This document shows positions 43,818-55,763 of a DNA stretch of 64,000 nt, piece by piece (position 1 is the stretch's first letter; each line of letters opens with the position of its first letter). Location: assembly GCA_020638675.1 (NCBI GenBank), contig JACKID010000001.1:496001-560000 (forward strand). The letters run 5' to 3'. The DNA comes from Planctomycetota bacterium. GTDB lineage: Bacteria > Planctomycetota > UBA8742 > UBA2392. The notes beneath the pieces were generated by a model, which saw only the letters and a list, made by a program, of their open reading frames with translations, was not told the origin of the DNA and ran no database searches. A program made the translations under genes and the position numbers.

Positions 43818-44112
43818 TGATAGATCAGAGTGACATCAATACTCCAGAATTAATAGTGTTATCCTAAAAAATAACCTATTCGCTAAGCCACCGCCGCGAG
43901 GCGTTGGAACGGTGCAGTTTCGACTGCACTTAGCGCGCGTCTGGAGAAATGAAAACCAAGGCATCAACGATGAAAAACAACGCAGGCCCGTCGTGAGACG
44001 GGAAGGCGTTGGACGCTACAACGTGTCTTGCAGCTCAGGCAGCCGGGTTGCCGTTTATACGGTCCGGTTGAGTGAGAAAGCGATGATCCTGGAGGGATCC
44101 AGGGGTTGTTGT

Positions 44113-47073
<2,961 letters not shown>

Positions 47074-47195
47074 GCAACAATCTCCGGGTCTCTTTGAACG
47101 GTGATCGTTGCTTCAAGATTCACGTTGCAACACAACATCGCGATTCCAAGACACGTCGTACGCGATCTCACGTGATGCCGTCATGAACATCTATC

Positions 47196-47211
47196 CAGTA
47201 TGCTGTTGTCA
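47196..47211 (+). other. right arm of the pre-23S processing stem
   Basis: Sixteen bases, exact inverted match of 43802-43817; pairing extends into GATAGAT/ATCTATC with one bulge. Confidence 0.65.
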
Positions 47212-47265
47212 GCGAGCCGTGCTCGGTTGACAACTTTGCCCCGTCATTTCCGGGGCGGCAAGTTT

Positions 47266-47372
<107 letters not shown>

Positions 47373-47376
47373 TATA

Positions 47377-47408
47377 ACACGGGTCGAAGCGAAAGCTTCG
47401 ACCCGTGT
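47377..47408 (+). terminator. rrn operon terminator
   Basis: Perfect 14-bp stem with a GAAA tetraloop, then CCGTTT. It starts four bases after 5S and ends just before the convergent DUF5076 gene. Confidence 0.8.
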
Positions 47409-47412
47409 CCGT

Positions 47413-47739
47413 TTAACCCTCTTGTCCCTGTACGAAGTCGCCGTTGTGATCTGAAGTTGGTTCTCCAAGCTCAGCGAGGAACATCTCGCGAATCGCCAGT
47501 ACAACATCGACTGGATCGGCGCCCTTCATGTCTCTCAGAGCATTCCCCACATGGCGTGCGACGTCTGCCAGCAGGATGCCCCACGCTGCGGGCTCATCCG
47601 TGTCCTCGACGCCTTCCCAGCTCCCGATATTGATGGAGCACCAGAGGCTTTCTTCAGCGACCCAAGCGCGAATCATTTCGCGCGACTTCGCATCCCTCAT
47701 TGCTGCTTCCGGGATCGGTAGCTCGTCGCGGTTGCTCAT
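47413..47739 (-). CDS. DUF5076 domain protein
   Basis: 108 residues. The family pattern is visible: ELPIPEAAMRDAKSREMIRAW at the N-terminus, SINIGSW, and WGILLADVARHVGNAL. I associate this with DUF5076; its function is not known. It converges on the rrn operon, with its 3' end directly next to the rrn terminator. Confidence 0.75.
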   Translation of the reverse strand: MSNRDELPIPEAAMRDAKSREMIRAWVAEESLWCSINIGSWEGVEDTDEPAAWGILLADVARHVGNALRDMKGADPVDVVLAIREMFLAELGEPTSDHNGDFVQGQEG

Positions 47740-47855
47740 GGGGACTCCACCTGGGATATCCAGACCAGCATACAGAATTTGGATTCACGGATTACTCCCG
47801 CCCCGGCCGACGTTCCACTCACTGCCCTGGTTGTTGCCCCCGACCTGGGCCGAAA

Positions 47856-47889
47856 AGAGGGACTGCGGCCCACCAGCTGCGGTCCCTCT
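47856..47889 (+). terminator. hairpin with T-tract upstream of the FMN reductase
   Basis: AGAGGGAC (47856-47863) and its inverted match (47882-47889), then GACTTTTGG. It lies 55 bases before the ATG at 47944, so it might attenuate that gene or stop read-through. No riboswitch-like conserved core was found. Confidence 0.35.
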
Positions 47890-47943
47890 GACTTTTGGCT
47901 TCCATCACGCCGTGATGATGGCCCAATACGCACGGAGGGAACC

Positions 47944-48516
47944 ATGCCGAAGATCCTCGCTTTCGCCGGCAGCCTGCGCAAAGGCTCCTGGAACAAGAAG
48001 CTCGTTCGTGCCGCGGGCGAAGGCGCACGTGAAGCCGGCGCCGAAGTCACCGTCATCGACATGAGGGACTACCCGCTGCCGATCTACGACGGCGACGACG
48101 AGGCCGCCAACGGGCTGCCCGAAAACGCGCTGAAGCTGGTCGATCTGTTCACACAGCACGATGGCTATCTGATCGCAAGTCCCGAATACAACAGTGGATA
48201 CAGCGGTGCGCTCAAGAACCTGATCGACTGGACGTCGCGCCCGCGCGAGGGCTTCAAGCCCTTCGAGCAATGGAAGGGCAAGCCGGTTGCCATCATGGGT
48301 GCCAGCCCCGGCGCTCGCGGCGCCATGCGCATGCTGCCGCACCTGCGGGATCTGCTGTCCAACATCCAATTCCTTGTGCTGCCGGGGATGTTCGGGCTGG
48401 CAAACGCCAACCAGGCCTTCGACGGCGAGGGCAATCTGAGCGACGAAAAGACGGCCGCGATCGTGAAGGGGCTCGGCAAGTCCGTGGTCGAGATGGCAGA
48501 GCGCCTGGCCCGCTAA
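47944..48516 (+). CDS. NADPH-dependent FMN reductase family protein
   Basis: 190 residues of flavodoxin-like fold. FAGSLRKGSWNKKL forms the FMN phosphate loop at residues 8-20, and SPEYNSGYSGALKNLIDW is the family hallmark. Such enzymes (SsuE/ChrR type) reduce flavins, quinones or metal ions. GGAGGGA stands three bases before the ATG. A pirin gene follows after 56 bases. Confidence 0.9.
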   Translation: MPKILAFAGSLRKGSWNKKLVRAAGEGAREAGAEVTVIDMRDYPLPIYDGDDEAANGLPENALKLVDLFTQHDGYLIASPEYNSGYSGALKNLIDWTSRPREGFKPFEQWKGKPVAIMGASPGARGAMRMLPHLRDLLSNIQFLVLPGMFGLANANQAFDGEGNLSDEKTAAIVKGLGKSVVEMAERLAR

Positions 48517-48572
48517 CCACCCGGGAAGATAATTCGATATAGAACTGTTATGAAGCCGAAAGGGGGTGTGCG

Positions 48573-49265
48573 ATGATCACCATCCGCAAGGCATCCGAGC
48601 GCGGCCACGTTCGGCACGGCTGGCTCAACACCTGGCACACATTCAGCTTCGCCGACTACCTCGACTCGCGCCACGTGCGTTTCCGCAACCTGCGCGTCAT
48701 GAACGAAGACACCATCGCCGCACACAACGGCTTCGGTATGCACCCGCACCGCGACATGGAAATCGTCACCTACGTCATGTCCGGCGAGCTCGAGCACCGC
48801 GACAGCATGGGCAACGTGGGCGTCATCAAGCCGGGCGTCGTCCAGCGCATGAGCGCCGGCACCGGCGTCATGCACAGCGAGATGAACCGCGGCGACGTGC
48901 CGGTTCACCTCTACCAGATCTGGATCTTCCCGCGCGAGAAGGGCATTGAGCCTGGCTACGAGGAACGCTCACTGCCCGCGATTGAGCCCGGCCGGCTGGC
49001 CCTGATCGCTTCGCCGGACGGCGCGGACGGCTCGGTCACCATCAACGCCGACGCCAGGCTGTTCGGCGCGCGACTGAAGCAGGGTGATGAGTTGAGCTAC
49101 AGCCTGTCGCACGGGCACGGCGCATGGCTACAGGTCACCAAAGGCTCGCTTGAGCTGAACGGCGAAACCCTCGGTGCCGGCGATGGTGCGGCCGTGGAGG
49201 AAGTCGACAAACTGCAGATTCTCGCTACGGACGATGCCGAGTTGCTGCTGTTCGACCTCGACTGA
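48573..49265 (+). CDS. pirin family protein
   Basis: 230 residues, bicupin. The metal site is visible: GMHPHRDMEIV (His57, His59), then TGVMHSEMN (His101, Glu103). YhaK-type pirins bind iron and some open flavonols (quercetinase activity), so a redox or dioxygenase role fits beside the FMN reductase. The second cupin has no metal residues. GGGGGTG lies upstream of the ATG. Function beyond the family is inference. Confidence 0.9.
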   Translation: MITIRKASERGHVRHGWLNTWHTFSFADYLDSRHVRFRNLRVMNEDTIAAHNGFGMHPHRDMEIVTYVMSGELEHRDSMGNVGVIKPGVVQRMSAGTGVMHSEMNRGDVPVHLYQIWIFPREKGIEPGYEERSLPAIEPGRLALIASPDGADGSVTINADARLFGARLKQGDELSYSLSHGHGAWLQVTKGSLELNGETLGAGDGAAVEEVDKLQILATDDAELLLFDLD

Positions 49266-49287
49266 TGCCCTGCTATAGTCGCGGGCC

Positions 49288-50052
49288 ATGAAGCAGTGGA
49301 AGCCACTGATCGCCTCGCTGATCGTCATCGCAATCGCCATGGGCGGGCTCGCGCTGTGGAAGTCCGGCAGCGCGCCGTCCGGCGAAGGCAACGACGACCA
49401 GCCCGCGAACCTGCCGCCCGGCAACGCCACACCCAACGGCCAGCAATACGAAACCGTGCCGCTGGAGAAGTTGCCGCCGCTGGACCCCATTGACCTGTGG
49501 CCCCGGGACGGGTTGCGGGTTTCCGGCGTGACCTTCTGGACCATGTGGCAGACCAGCGGGCAGTCCAAGTGCCGTCTGCTGGCGTCTTCAGACGGGCACA
49601 ACTGGCACGACATCGGCAGCACGGCCGGCGAACGCCATTTTCTTGAGACTGACCTCGCGTACTTCTCCGGCGAGGTGAAGATCGCCGTCGAGTTTGACGA
49701 GCGCGGCAAGCGCTACCGCAGTGCGCCCCGGACGGTCCGATTCGGCCAGGGGGCCCACTTTGCGCAGCGTGAGTACCAGTTCACGATCGGCATCGGCAAG
49801 TCCGAGTGGGCCTTCGAGATCGTGGGCCGCAAGGTGCGCGACCTCGGGCGGGAGCCGTTCCTGGCGGTCGACTTTCCGGAGGCGAACGAGCTGGTGCCCT
49901 ACACCAGCCCGGACCCGAGCTCGCCCGACGACAGCATCCTGTTCGGCGTGCAGCACCCGGAAGTTATCAGGGAAGGTGTGGCTGGGTTCCTGCAGGTCTA
50001 CGACCCGGTGACGAATACCTACGACCGCGTGCTCGTGCGCCTCAAACGCTGA
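49288..50052 (+). CDS. membrane-anchored protein, unknown
   Basis: 254 residues. One N-terminal helix (LIASLIVIAIAMGGLALW), a Pro/Gly/Asn-rich linker and a beta-rich extracytoplasmic domain with VSGVTFWTMWQTSGQSKCRLLASSDG, which recalls a fibronectin-like fold, and YQFTIGIGKSEWAFEIVGR. No family. It ends exactly where the convergent kinase gene ends. Confidence 0.6.
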   Translation: MKQWKPLIASLIVIAIAMGGLALWKSGSAPSGEGNDDQPANLPPGNATPNGQQYETVPLEKLPPLDPIDLWPRDGLRVSGVTFWTMWQTSGQSKCRLLASSDGHNWHDIGSTAGERHFLETDLAYFSGEVKIAVEFDERGKRYRSAPRTVRFGQGAHFAQREYQFTIGIGKSEWAFEIVGRKVRDLGREPFLAVDFPEANELVPYTSPDPSSPDDSILFGVQHPEVIREGVAGFLQVYDPVTNTYDRVLVRLKR

Positions 50053-51744
50053 TTACTTGGGCACGATCTTGGCCGTGCCGAATACCTTCAGCAGGTTCTG
50101 GAAGGCGGGCACGCCCTCGAGCGCCTTGAACGCGGGCTCCATCAGGCGCCGCCGGTCACGGAAGCCGTTCTTGACCGCACGTTCCAGCAGCTTGAGTCCC
50201 TCATTGGAATCTTCGGGCGTGGTCAGCACCGACAGCCAGTACAGCGTCTCGGCAAAGCTGGGATTGATTTCCAGCGCCTTCTCAAGCATCGAGCGTGCCT
50301 TGTCTTTCTGGTCGCGGCCGATCAGCAGCACCGCCAGCGCCACGTAGCCCCGCTCGTCGGCGGGCACCAGCTCGATGCATTTCTCATACTCGCGTTGCGC
50401 GGCCATCCAGGCGCGGGCCTTCTCGAAGATCTTGCCGAGGCTGATGCGAGCCTCGACGTTGTGGGCATTGAGCTTGAGCGCGTAGGTCAGGTTCTCACGC
50501 GCGCCCGACAGGTCGCCCGTCATGCGCTGCACGCTGCCCAGGAAGCTGCGCGCGCGAGGGTCTTCCGGGTGCAGGTTCACCGCCATCTCATAGTCGGCGA
50601 TCGCTTCCTTCAGCTTTCGCTGCTTGCGGAAGACGTGCCCGCGCAGCAGGTACAGGCGCGCCTCGTTCGGCTTCAGGCGCATCGCCTGTTCGATCTGCTT
50701 CAGTGCTTCATCGTAGCGCGCGACCTTCATGGCGGCCTGCGCGTCGGTCACCGAGTTCTCGACCTGCGTGGTCATGCTCAGGATCGCGAGCTCAATGGTC
50801 TCCTCACGGTCGCCTTCTTCTTCGGCCGCGAGCGCCGCCTGCCGCGCAAGCTTGTAGATGCCGCTTTCGCCGCCGCGCGGCACGCTGACCGTGCGCCGGC
50901 GCTGGCTGCGGATCAGCTCGGCCGCGGCTTCCAGGTCCTCGGCCAGCTCTTCGGCGTTCTCGTAGCGCATGTCCGGGTTCTTGGCCAGCATGCGGTTGAC
51001 GATGCGCTCCAGCTCGCGTGGCAGCCCGGGTCGCAGCTCGGACAGCGGCGGGTAGTCATCCTGCTGGTGCATCAGGATCAGCGCCTGGCTGGTCTCGCCG
51101 AGAAACGGGCGCCTGCCGGTCAGCAACAGGTACAGCGTGACGCCAAGGCTGTAGATGTCGCTGCGCCCGTCCACGGGCTCGCCGCGGCATTGCTCGGGGC
51201 TCATGTACGGCGGGCTGCCGGAGTGGCCGGAGCTGGCGTCCGTGCCCATTGCGGCTGCGACGCCGAAGTCGGAAATCTTCACGCGCCCGTTGTTCAGGAT
51301 CAGCAGGTTGTCCGGCTTGATGTCGCGGTGCACCAGCTTGCGCTTGTGGGCGTATGCCAGCCCGCGCGCGACCTGCGCCGTGATGCGCACGGCCAGCAAC
51401 GGGTCCACACCCTGGCGCGAAACCAGTCGGCTGACCGGCACGCCGTCCACCAATTGCATCACGATGTAGGGCTGGCCCTCGTGCTCATCGACCGCGTAGA
51501 CCGGCGTGATGTTCGGGTGTTCAAGCTGGCCGGCCATGCGCGCTTCGTTCATGAAGCGCTCGCGCAGCACGGCGTTGTTCGCAAGCTCGCGCGGCAGCAC
51601 CTTCACGGCGACCTCTTTGTCGAGGCCCGTGTGCTTGGCCTTGTACACATGGCCCATGCCGCCCTGGCCGATCCGCTCCAGCAGCTTGCACTTGCCGAAG
51701 GTCAACCCCTTCAGGTTTTCAGGATCATCTCTGGTGCCCGCCAT
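50053..51744 (-). CDS. Ser/Thr protein kinase with TPR repeats
   Basis: 563 residues. Kinase domain about 20-280: IGQGGMGHVYKAK, Lys48 in VAVKVL, HRDIKPDN (139-146), DFG (159-161) and YMSPEQC. All catalytic residues are present, so it should be active. From about 300 a helical linker, then at least six TPRs (for example AIADYEMAVNLHPEDPRA and AMRLKPNEARLYLLRGHVFRKQRKLKEAI). There is no membrane helix, so it is cytoplasmic. The kinase-TPR fusion is common in planctomycetes. The target is unknown. Confidence 0.92.
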   Translation of the reverse strand: MAGTRDDPENLKGLTFGKCKLLERIGQGGMGHVYKAKHTGLDKEVAVKVLPRELANNAVLRERFMNEARMAGQLEHPNITPVYAVDEHEGQPYIVMQLVDGVPVSRLVSRQGVDPLLAVRITAQVARGLAYAHKRKLVHRDIKPDNLLILNNGRVKISDFGVAAAMGTDASSGHSGSPPYMSPEQCRGEPVDGRSDIYSLGVTLYLLLTGRRPFLGETSQALILMHQQDDYPPLSELRPGLPRELERIVNRMLAKNPDMRYENAEELAEDLEAAAELIRSQRRRTVSVPRGGESGIYKLARQAALAAEEEGDREETIELAILSMTTQVENSVTDAQAAMKVARYDEALKQIEQAMRLKPNEARLYLLRGHVFRKQRKLKEAIADYEMAVNLHPEDPRARSFLGSVQRMTGDLSGARENLTYALKLNAHNVEARISLGKIFEKARAWMAAQREYEKCIELVPADERGYVALAVLLIGRDQKDKARSMLEKALEINPSFAETLYWLSVLTTPEDSNEGLKLLERAVKNGFRDRRRLMEPAFKALEGVPAFQNLLKVFGTAKIVPK

Positions 51745-51782
51745 GGTGGCAGATGATAGCGGGAACGCCGCCGCCTGTCAGG

Positions 51783-52808
51783 CTAGCCGCCCAGGTAGGA
51801 CATTTCGGCTTTCTTGATGCCGGCCGTATTCTGGTTGCGGATTTCGGAGTAGCGGTCATCGCGGGCTTTCCAACGCGCGCTGACCAGCTCAATCAGCTCC
51901 GCGTCGGTTTTGCCTTCGCGCAGCGGCTCGCGCAGGTCCATGCCTTCAGCCGCAAACAGGCAGGTGAACAGTTCGCCCCGTGCGCTCAATCGGGCGCGCG
52001 TGCAGTCGCCGCAGAAGGTGTTGGTCACGCTGGAAATGAAGCCGACTTCGCCCTGTCCATCCTTGTAGAGCCAGCGGCGGGCGACTTCGCCCCGGTAGTT
52101 CGGCTCGGCGCTTTCCAGCGGCCAGCGCTCGTGAATCAGCTTCTGGATCTCGCGCGACGGCACGACCTTGTCCATGCGCCAGCCGTTGGTGGTGCCGACG
52201 TCCATGAACTCGATGAAACGCAGAATCCGGCCGCTGCCCCGGAAATGCTCGGCCATGGGCAGGATGTCTTTGTCGTTCACTCCGCGCTGCACGACCATGT
52301 TGACCTTCACCGGCCCCAGCCCGGCCTTCTCGGCCGCCGCGATGCCCGCAAGCACGGGCTTCACACCGGTCCCGCGCCCGTTGAGTTCGCCGAAGGTCTT
52401 GTCATCCAGGCTGTCCAGGCTGACCGTGACCCGGTTCAAACCGGCCTCGGCCAGGGGCTTGGCCAGTGTCGGCAGCAGGATCCCGTTGGTCGTCAGCGCA
52501 ATGTCGTCGATGCCAGGGATGCGCGTAAGCATCGCAATGAAATCGGGCAGGTTGCGGCGCAGCAGCGGCTCGCCGCCGGTGATGCGCAGCTTGGTGACAC
52601 CCAGTTGCGCGAAAACACGGGCCAGGCGTGCAAGCTCTTCGTAGTCGAGAATCTCACTGCGCGGCAGGAACTTGTAGTCGGGCCCGAACACCTCGGCCGG
52701 CATGCAGTAGGTGCAGCGCAGGTTGCAGCGATCGGTCACCGAAATGCGCAGGTCGCGCAGGTGCCTGTTGAGCGTGTCGGTTGGGGTGTTTTCAGTCACC
52801 ATGGACAA
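51783..52808 (-). CDS. moaA: GTP 3',8-cyclase MoaA
   Basis: 341 residues, a radical SAM enzyme starting molybdenum cofactor synthesis from GTP. N-terminal cluster Cys28, Cys32, Cys35 (DRCNLRCTYC); C-terminal cluster Cys266, Cys269, Cys283 (FCGDCTRARLSARGELFTC); ends in the conserved Gly-Gly. Full length. ATG two codons further in is also possible. No other mo genes are adjacent. Confidence 0.96.
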   Translation of the reverse strand: MSMVTENTPTDTLNRHLRDLRISVTDRCNLRCTYCMPAEVFGPDYKFLPRSEILDYEELARLARVFAQLGVTKLRITGGEPLLRRNLPDFIAMLTRIPGIDDIALTTNGILLPTLAKPLAEAGLNRVTVSLDSLDDKTFGELNGRGTGVKPVLAGIAAAEKAGLGPVKVNMVVQRGVNDKDILPMAEHFRGSGRILRFIEFMDVGTTNGWRMDKVVPSREIQKLIHERWPLESAEPNYRGEVARRWLYKDGQGEVGFISSVTNTFCGDCTRARLSARGELFTCLFAAEGMDLREPLREGKTDAELIELVSARWKARDDRYSEIRNQNTAGIKKAEMSYLGG

Positions 52809-52939
52809 TCAGAACGCCGTACAGCCCGTCAATCTGCCCGTTTTCGCGTCATGATGCCAGCCCAATGCCGCTGCGCAGCGTGAAGGGCGGTCGAAAATCA
52901 GGTGCGGAAGGTTCCAAACCGTGATAATAAGCGGCCCGC

Positions 52940-53341
52940 ATGGCAGCCCCAACCGGAAAACAGTACGTCGTAATCCGCGTGCCCAAGCCCGTGGACGACG
53001 CAGACTTTTTCTCGCGCATCTACGACGCGGCCGCCATGGTCGTCGACGAGAAGACCCGTCAGATCGACACCGGCAAGTTCGTCCTGCGAATCGGCCACGC
53101 GGAGAGCGAGAAGGATCGCACGCGCGGCATGCACCTCGAGATCAGCGTGGACAACGTCAACAAGTTCACGGAAGACGTCTGGAACCGCGGCATCAAGTAC
53201 GCCAGCCGCCCCCAGAACGGGCAGGACGGTTTTCGCCGCGTGGGCTTCGTCAGCCCCGGCGAAATTCGCGTGGACGGCGTCGGCCCGCTGAAGATGGACT
53301 CCACCGGCGCGTTCCCCGCCTTCCGCGAGAAGAACAAATAG
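52940..53341 (+). CDS. hypothetical protein
   Basis: 133 residues, small alpha/beta protein with VVIRVPKPVDDADFFSRI at the start and FVLRIGHAESEKDRTRGMHLEISVDNVNKF in the middle. The pattern is slightly like a VOC/glyoxalase half-domain but no metal ligands are evident. Upstream of queF by about 85 bases, same strand. Function unknown. Confidence 0.55.
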   Translation: MAAPTGKQYVVIRVPKPVDDADFFSRIYDAAAMVVDEKTRQIDTGKFVLRIGHAESEKDRTRGMHLEISVDNVNKFTEDVWNRGIKYASRPQNGQDGFRRVGFVSPGEIRVDGVGPLKMDSTGAFPAFREKNK

Positions 53342-53425
53342 AGATCGTCCCACCCATCACGAATCCGCGCGAATGTGGTTAGCTACCCGGCGCGATTCAT
53401 GAAGATTCGTGGACAAGAGGCAATC

Positions 53426-53785
53426 ATGGCAGATGCACCCAAACCGGAATCGATCGAGACCTTTCCCAACCCCAATCCCGCGCGGGATTATGAGATCCGC
53501 ATCGACGCGCCCGAGTTCACCTGCGTCTGCCCCAAGACCGGCCACCCGGACTTTGCGGACATGCAGCTCACCTACATTCCTGACAAGCTCTGCGTCGAGC
53601 TGAAGGCGTACAAGCTCTATGTCCATGCGTGGCGCAACGTCGGGATCTTCCACGAGGCCGTCACGAACCGCATTGCCGAAGACCTGATTGCACAGTTGCA
53701 GCCGCGCTACCTCCGGCTGGTGGGCGCATTCCACGCACACGGCGGCATCACCACCACGGTCACCGTCGAGCACAAAGCCGGATAA
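53426..53785 (+). CDS. queF: NADPH-dependent 7-cyano-7-deazaguanine reductase QueF
   Basis: 119 residues, the short (YkvM-type) form that reduces preQ0 to preQ1 in queuosine synthesis. Catalytic Cys35 in VCPKTGHPDFA with Asp42 (PDFA), the NADPH motif ELKAYKLYVHAWRN, and His76-Glu77 (FHEA). AAGAGG lies a few bases before this ATG; a start 17 codons upstream is not needed. No other que gene is in the window. Confidence 0.92.
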   Translation: MADAPKPESIETFPNPNPARDYEIRIDAPEFTCVCPKTGHPDFADMQLTYIPDKLCVELKAYKLYVHAWRNVGIFHEAVTNRIAEDLIAQLQPRYLRLVGAFHAHGGITTTVTVEHKAG

Positions 53786-53842
53786 CCCTCGCAGGTTCTT
53801 GCGATGGCACTATAAAGCTCTGGGCAGAACAGCGAGGCCGCC

Positions 53843-54607
53843 ATGGGCGACAAGCTGCAGGGCAAACGGGCACTCATCAGCGGTGGTGGAACCGGCATCG
53901 GGCGGGGGATTGCGCAGGCATTCCTTGAACAGGGTGCGCGTGTAGTGATCTGCGGGAGGCGCCACGGCCCGCTCAGCGAGACGGTCGAAGATCTGAAGTC
54001 GGCCGGAGAGATTCACTTCCTTGAGTGCGACGTCAGCGATCCCGATGACGTACAGGCGCTGGTTGAGAAGACCGACGAGTTGCTCGGCGGCATCGACATA
54101 CTCGTCAACAACGCCGGCATATACGAGGGCGGCAACGTCGAGCGCGCAGGCCTGAAACAGTGGGACCGCGCGATGAACACCAACCTCCGTGGGCTCTACA
54201 TCATGACGCACGCCTGCATGCCGATCCTGCGCAACAGCGGGCGCGGCGCCTGCGTGCTGAACATGTCCAGCACCATGGCCAGTCACATTGAGCAGGAGAC
54301 CCTTCCCTACGCCGTCAGCAAGGCCGGCGTGGAAGCGTTCACCCGCTGCTGTGCCATCGACTACGCCGAGCTGGGGATACGCTTCAACGCCATCGCACCC
54401 GGCGTCGTCGACACGCCGATGCAGGACTTTAACAAGGGCGAGCTCGGCTATCAGGAGTGGCGCACGGCCATGGAGCACGTGCACCCGCTGCGTGCCATTG
54501 GACTGCCGAAAGACGTGGCACACGCCGCGGTCTTCCTGTGCAGCAGCGACGCGGACTGGATTACGGGGGCGGTCTTTCCCGTGGACGGCGGAATCACCGC
54601 CGTCTGA
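53843..54607 (+). CDS. short-chain dehydrogenase/reductase
   Basis: 254 residues, classical SDR. GGGTGIG (14-20) binds NAD(P); NNAG (89-92); catalytic Ser142 or 143, Tyr156, Lys160 in YAVSK, with Asn114. Resembles FabG/BacC-type enzymes; the substrate cannot be assigned. It ends 14 bases inside the 3' end of the convergent ferredoxin gene. Confidence 0.88.
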   Translation: MGDKLQGKRALISGGGTGIGRGIAQAFLEQGARVVICGRRHGPLSETVEDLKSAGEIHFLECDVSDPDDVQALVEKTDELLGGIDILVNNAGIYEGGNVERAGLKQWDRAMNTNLRGLYIMTHACMPILRNSGRGACVLNMSSTMASHIEQETLPYAVSKAGVEAFTRCCAIDYAELGIRFNAIAPGVVDTPMQDFNKGELGYQEWRTAMEHVHPLRAIGLPKDVAHAAVFLCSSDADWITGAVFPVDGGITAV

Positions 54608-55763
54608 ACGCCAGCCGTGCCGCACCCAGGGCCGCGGCGTGCGGCACGAATTCGAGTTGTCCGCCCCAGATGTTCAGCGACCAGATCAGCTCGGCCGGCG
54701 CGTAGGTCCCGAAGTCGCCGGTCACGACCAGCGGGCCGGTGTAGCCCGGCGCGCATACCTGCTGGACCGCAAAGTGCATTTCGCGAGCGGCGGCGCGAAC
54801 CATGTCGAGGTGATGCTGCGTAACACGAATCGGCCATGGCGAGCGATAGACCAAGCCGTGCGCCGACTGAGCCTCGGTCTCCGGACCGACGATCTCGACC
54901 TGCAGGTCCCCGTGCTCGTCGCGACTGGTGAAGCGGGATTCGTTCAAGAGCAGACCGCGGCTGCACATTCCGGCCTGCACCAGCGAGGAAGCGGTCGACA
55001 GCAGCCCGCTCAGGCTCAGCCCGGTGGGCGGCTTGTTGCCGACGGTCGCGATCACCGTGCGCGTCTTCAGCGGCGACCATTCCACGTGATGGATGGCGCC
55101 TGGCAAGTGCAGCGCCAACCCCCGCAGCATCGGCGCTACATCGAACTGGAAGCGCCGCTCGCGTCGGCAACAGCGCCCCAGCAGATCGAGTACCAGGGGG
55201 TCGCCGCCCAGGTGCGAGACACCTTCAAGAATCGCGTCCGACACCCGGTGCTGGCCGCCGACTACCACGATCTGTCGATGGCCCGGCATCAAGGGAGCAT
55301 CTCCGATCGATGTCGTGAACAGGCCAGCAAATCCCTTTTCCTGTGTGAAGTTGCCTCGCGCATCCACGAAGTAGCAGCCACCCGTGTCCTGCCCGATGTC
55401 GTAGATTGCCAGCTCCGGCCCCTCGGTTTCGTCTCCTGCGACGTTCCAGCCAAGCAGTGAGGCCTGCGGCAGCTCGACGCCCAGCGCGTGCGTCGGCGCG
55501 GGCTCGACAACCATGTCACCGCGTACCTCGCACTGGCAGGCCAGGTAGACGGGCTCATCGCCGCGTTTGTGGCGCGCGACGCCCGGGCGGCCTTGGCGGA
55601 TGGCCCGGCCCTCGTGAATCACAACGCGGCACTGGTGGCAGCTGCCGTTGCCGCCGCATGAGCTGTCGATGTGCAGCCCGTGCCGTTGCGCCACGGCCAA
55701 TAGAGTTTCACCGTCCTCGGCTGCGACGGTTTGCTCGGCACCCCTGAACGTCACCTGATGCAT
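54594..55763 (-). CDS. divergent [2Fe-2S] ferredoxin-ASKHA (RACo/DUF4445-like) protein
   Basis: 389 residues. The N-terminal 2Fe-2S domain has Cys36, Cys42, Cys45 (SSCGGNGSCHQC) and Cys76 or Cys78. The C-terminal part matches, in order, signatures of the corrinoid-protein reactivating ASKHA family: GNKPPTGLSLSGLLS in place of the usual Gly-Ile-Cys-Gly-Ser-Gly, PIRVTQHHLDMVR, and VVTGDFGTYAPAE. It is much shorter than typical members (about 600 residues) and has lost the standard ATP phosphate-binding glycines. No corrinoid protein or methyltransferase is nearby, so the partner is unknown. Confidence 0.75.
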   Translation of the reverse strand: MHQVTFRGAEQTVAAEDGETLLAVAQRHGLHIDSSCGGNGSCHQCRVVIHEGRAIRQGRPGVARHKRGDEPVYLACQCEVRGDMVVEPAPTHALGVELPQASLLGWNVAGDETEGPELAIYDIGQDTGGCYFVDARGNFTQEKGFAGLFTTSIGDAPLMPGHRQIVVVGGQHRVSDAILEGVSHLGGDPLVLDLLGRCCRRERRFQFDVAPMLRGLALHLPGAIHHVEWSPLKTRTVIATVGNKPPTGLSLSGLLSTASSLVQAGMCSRGLLLNESRFTSRDEHGDLQVEIVGPETEAQSAHGLVYRSPWPIRVTQHHLDMVRAAAREMHFAVQQVCAPGYTGPLVVTGDFGTYAPAELIWSLNIWGGQLEFVPHAAALGAARLAFRRR

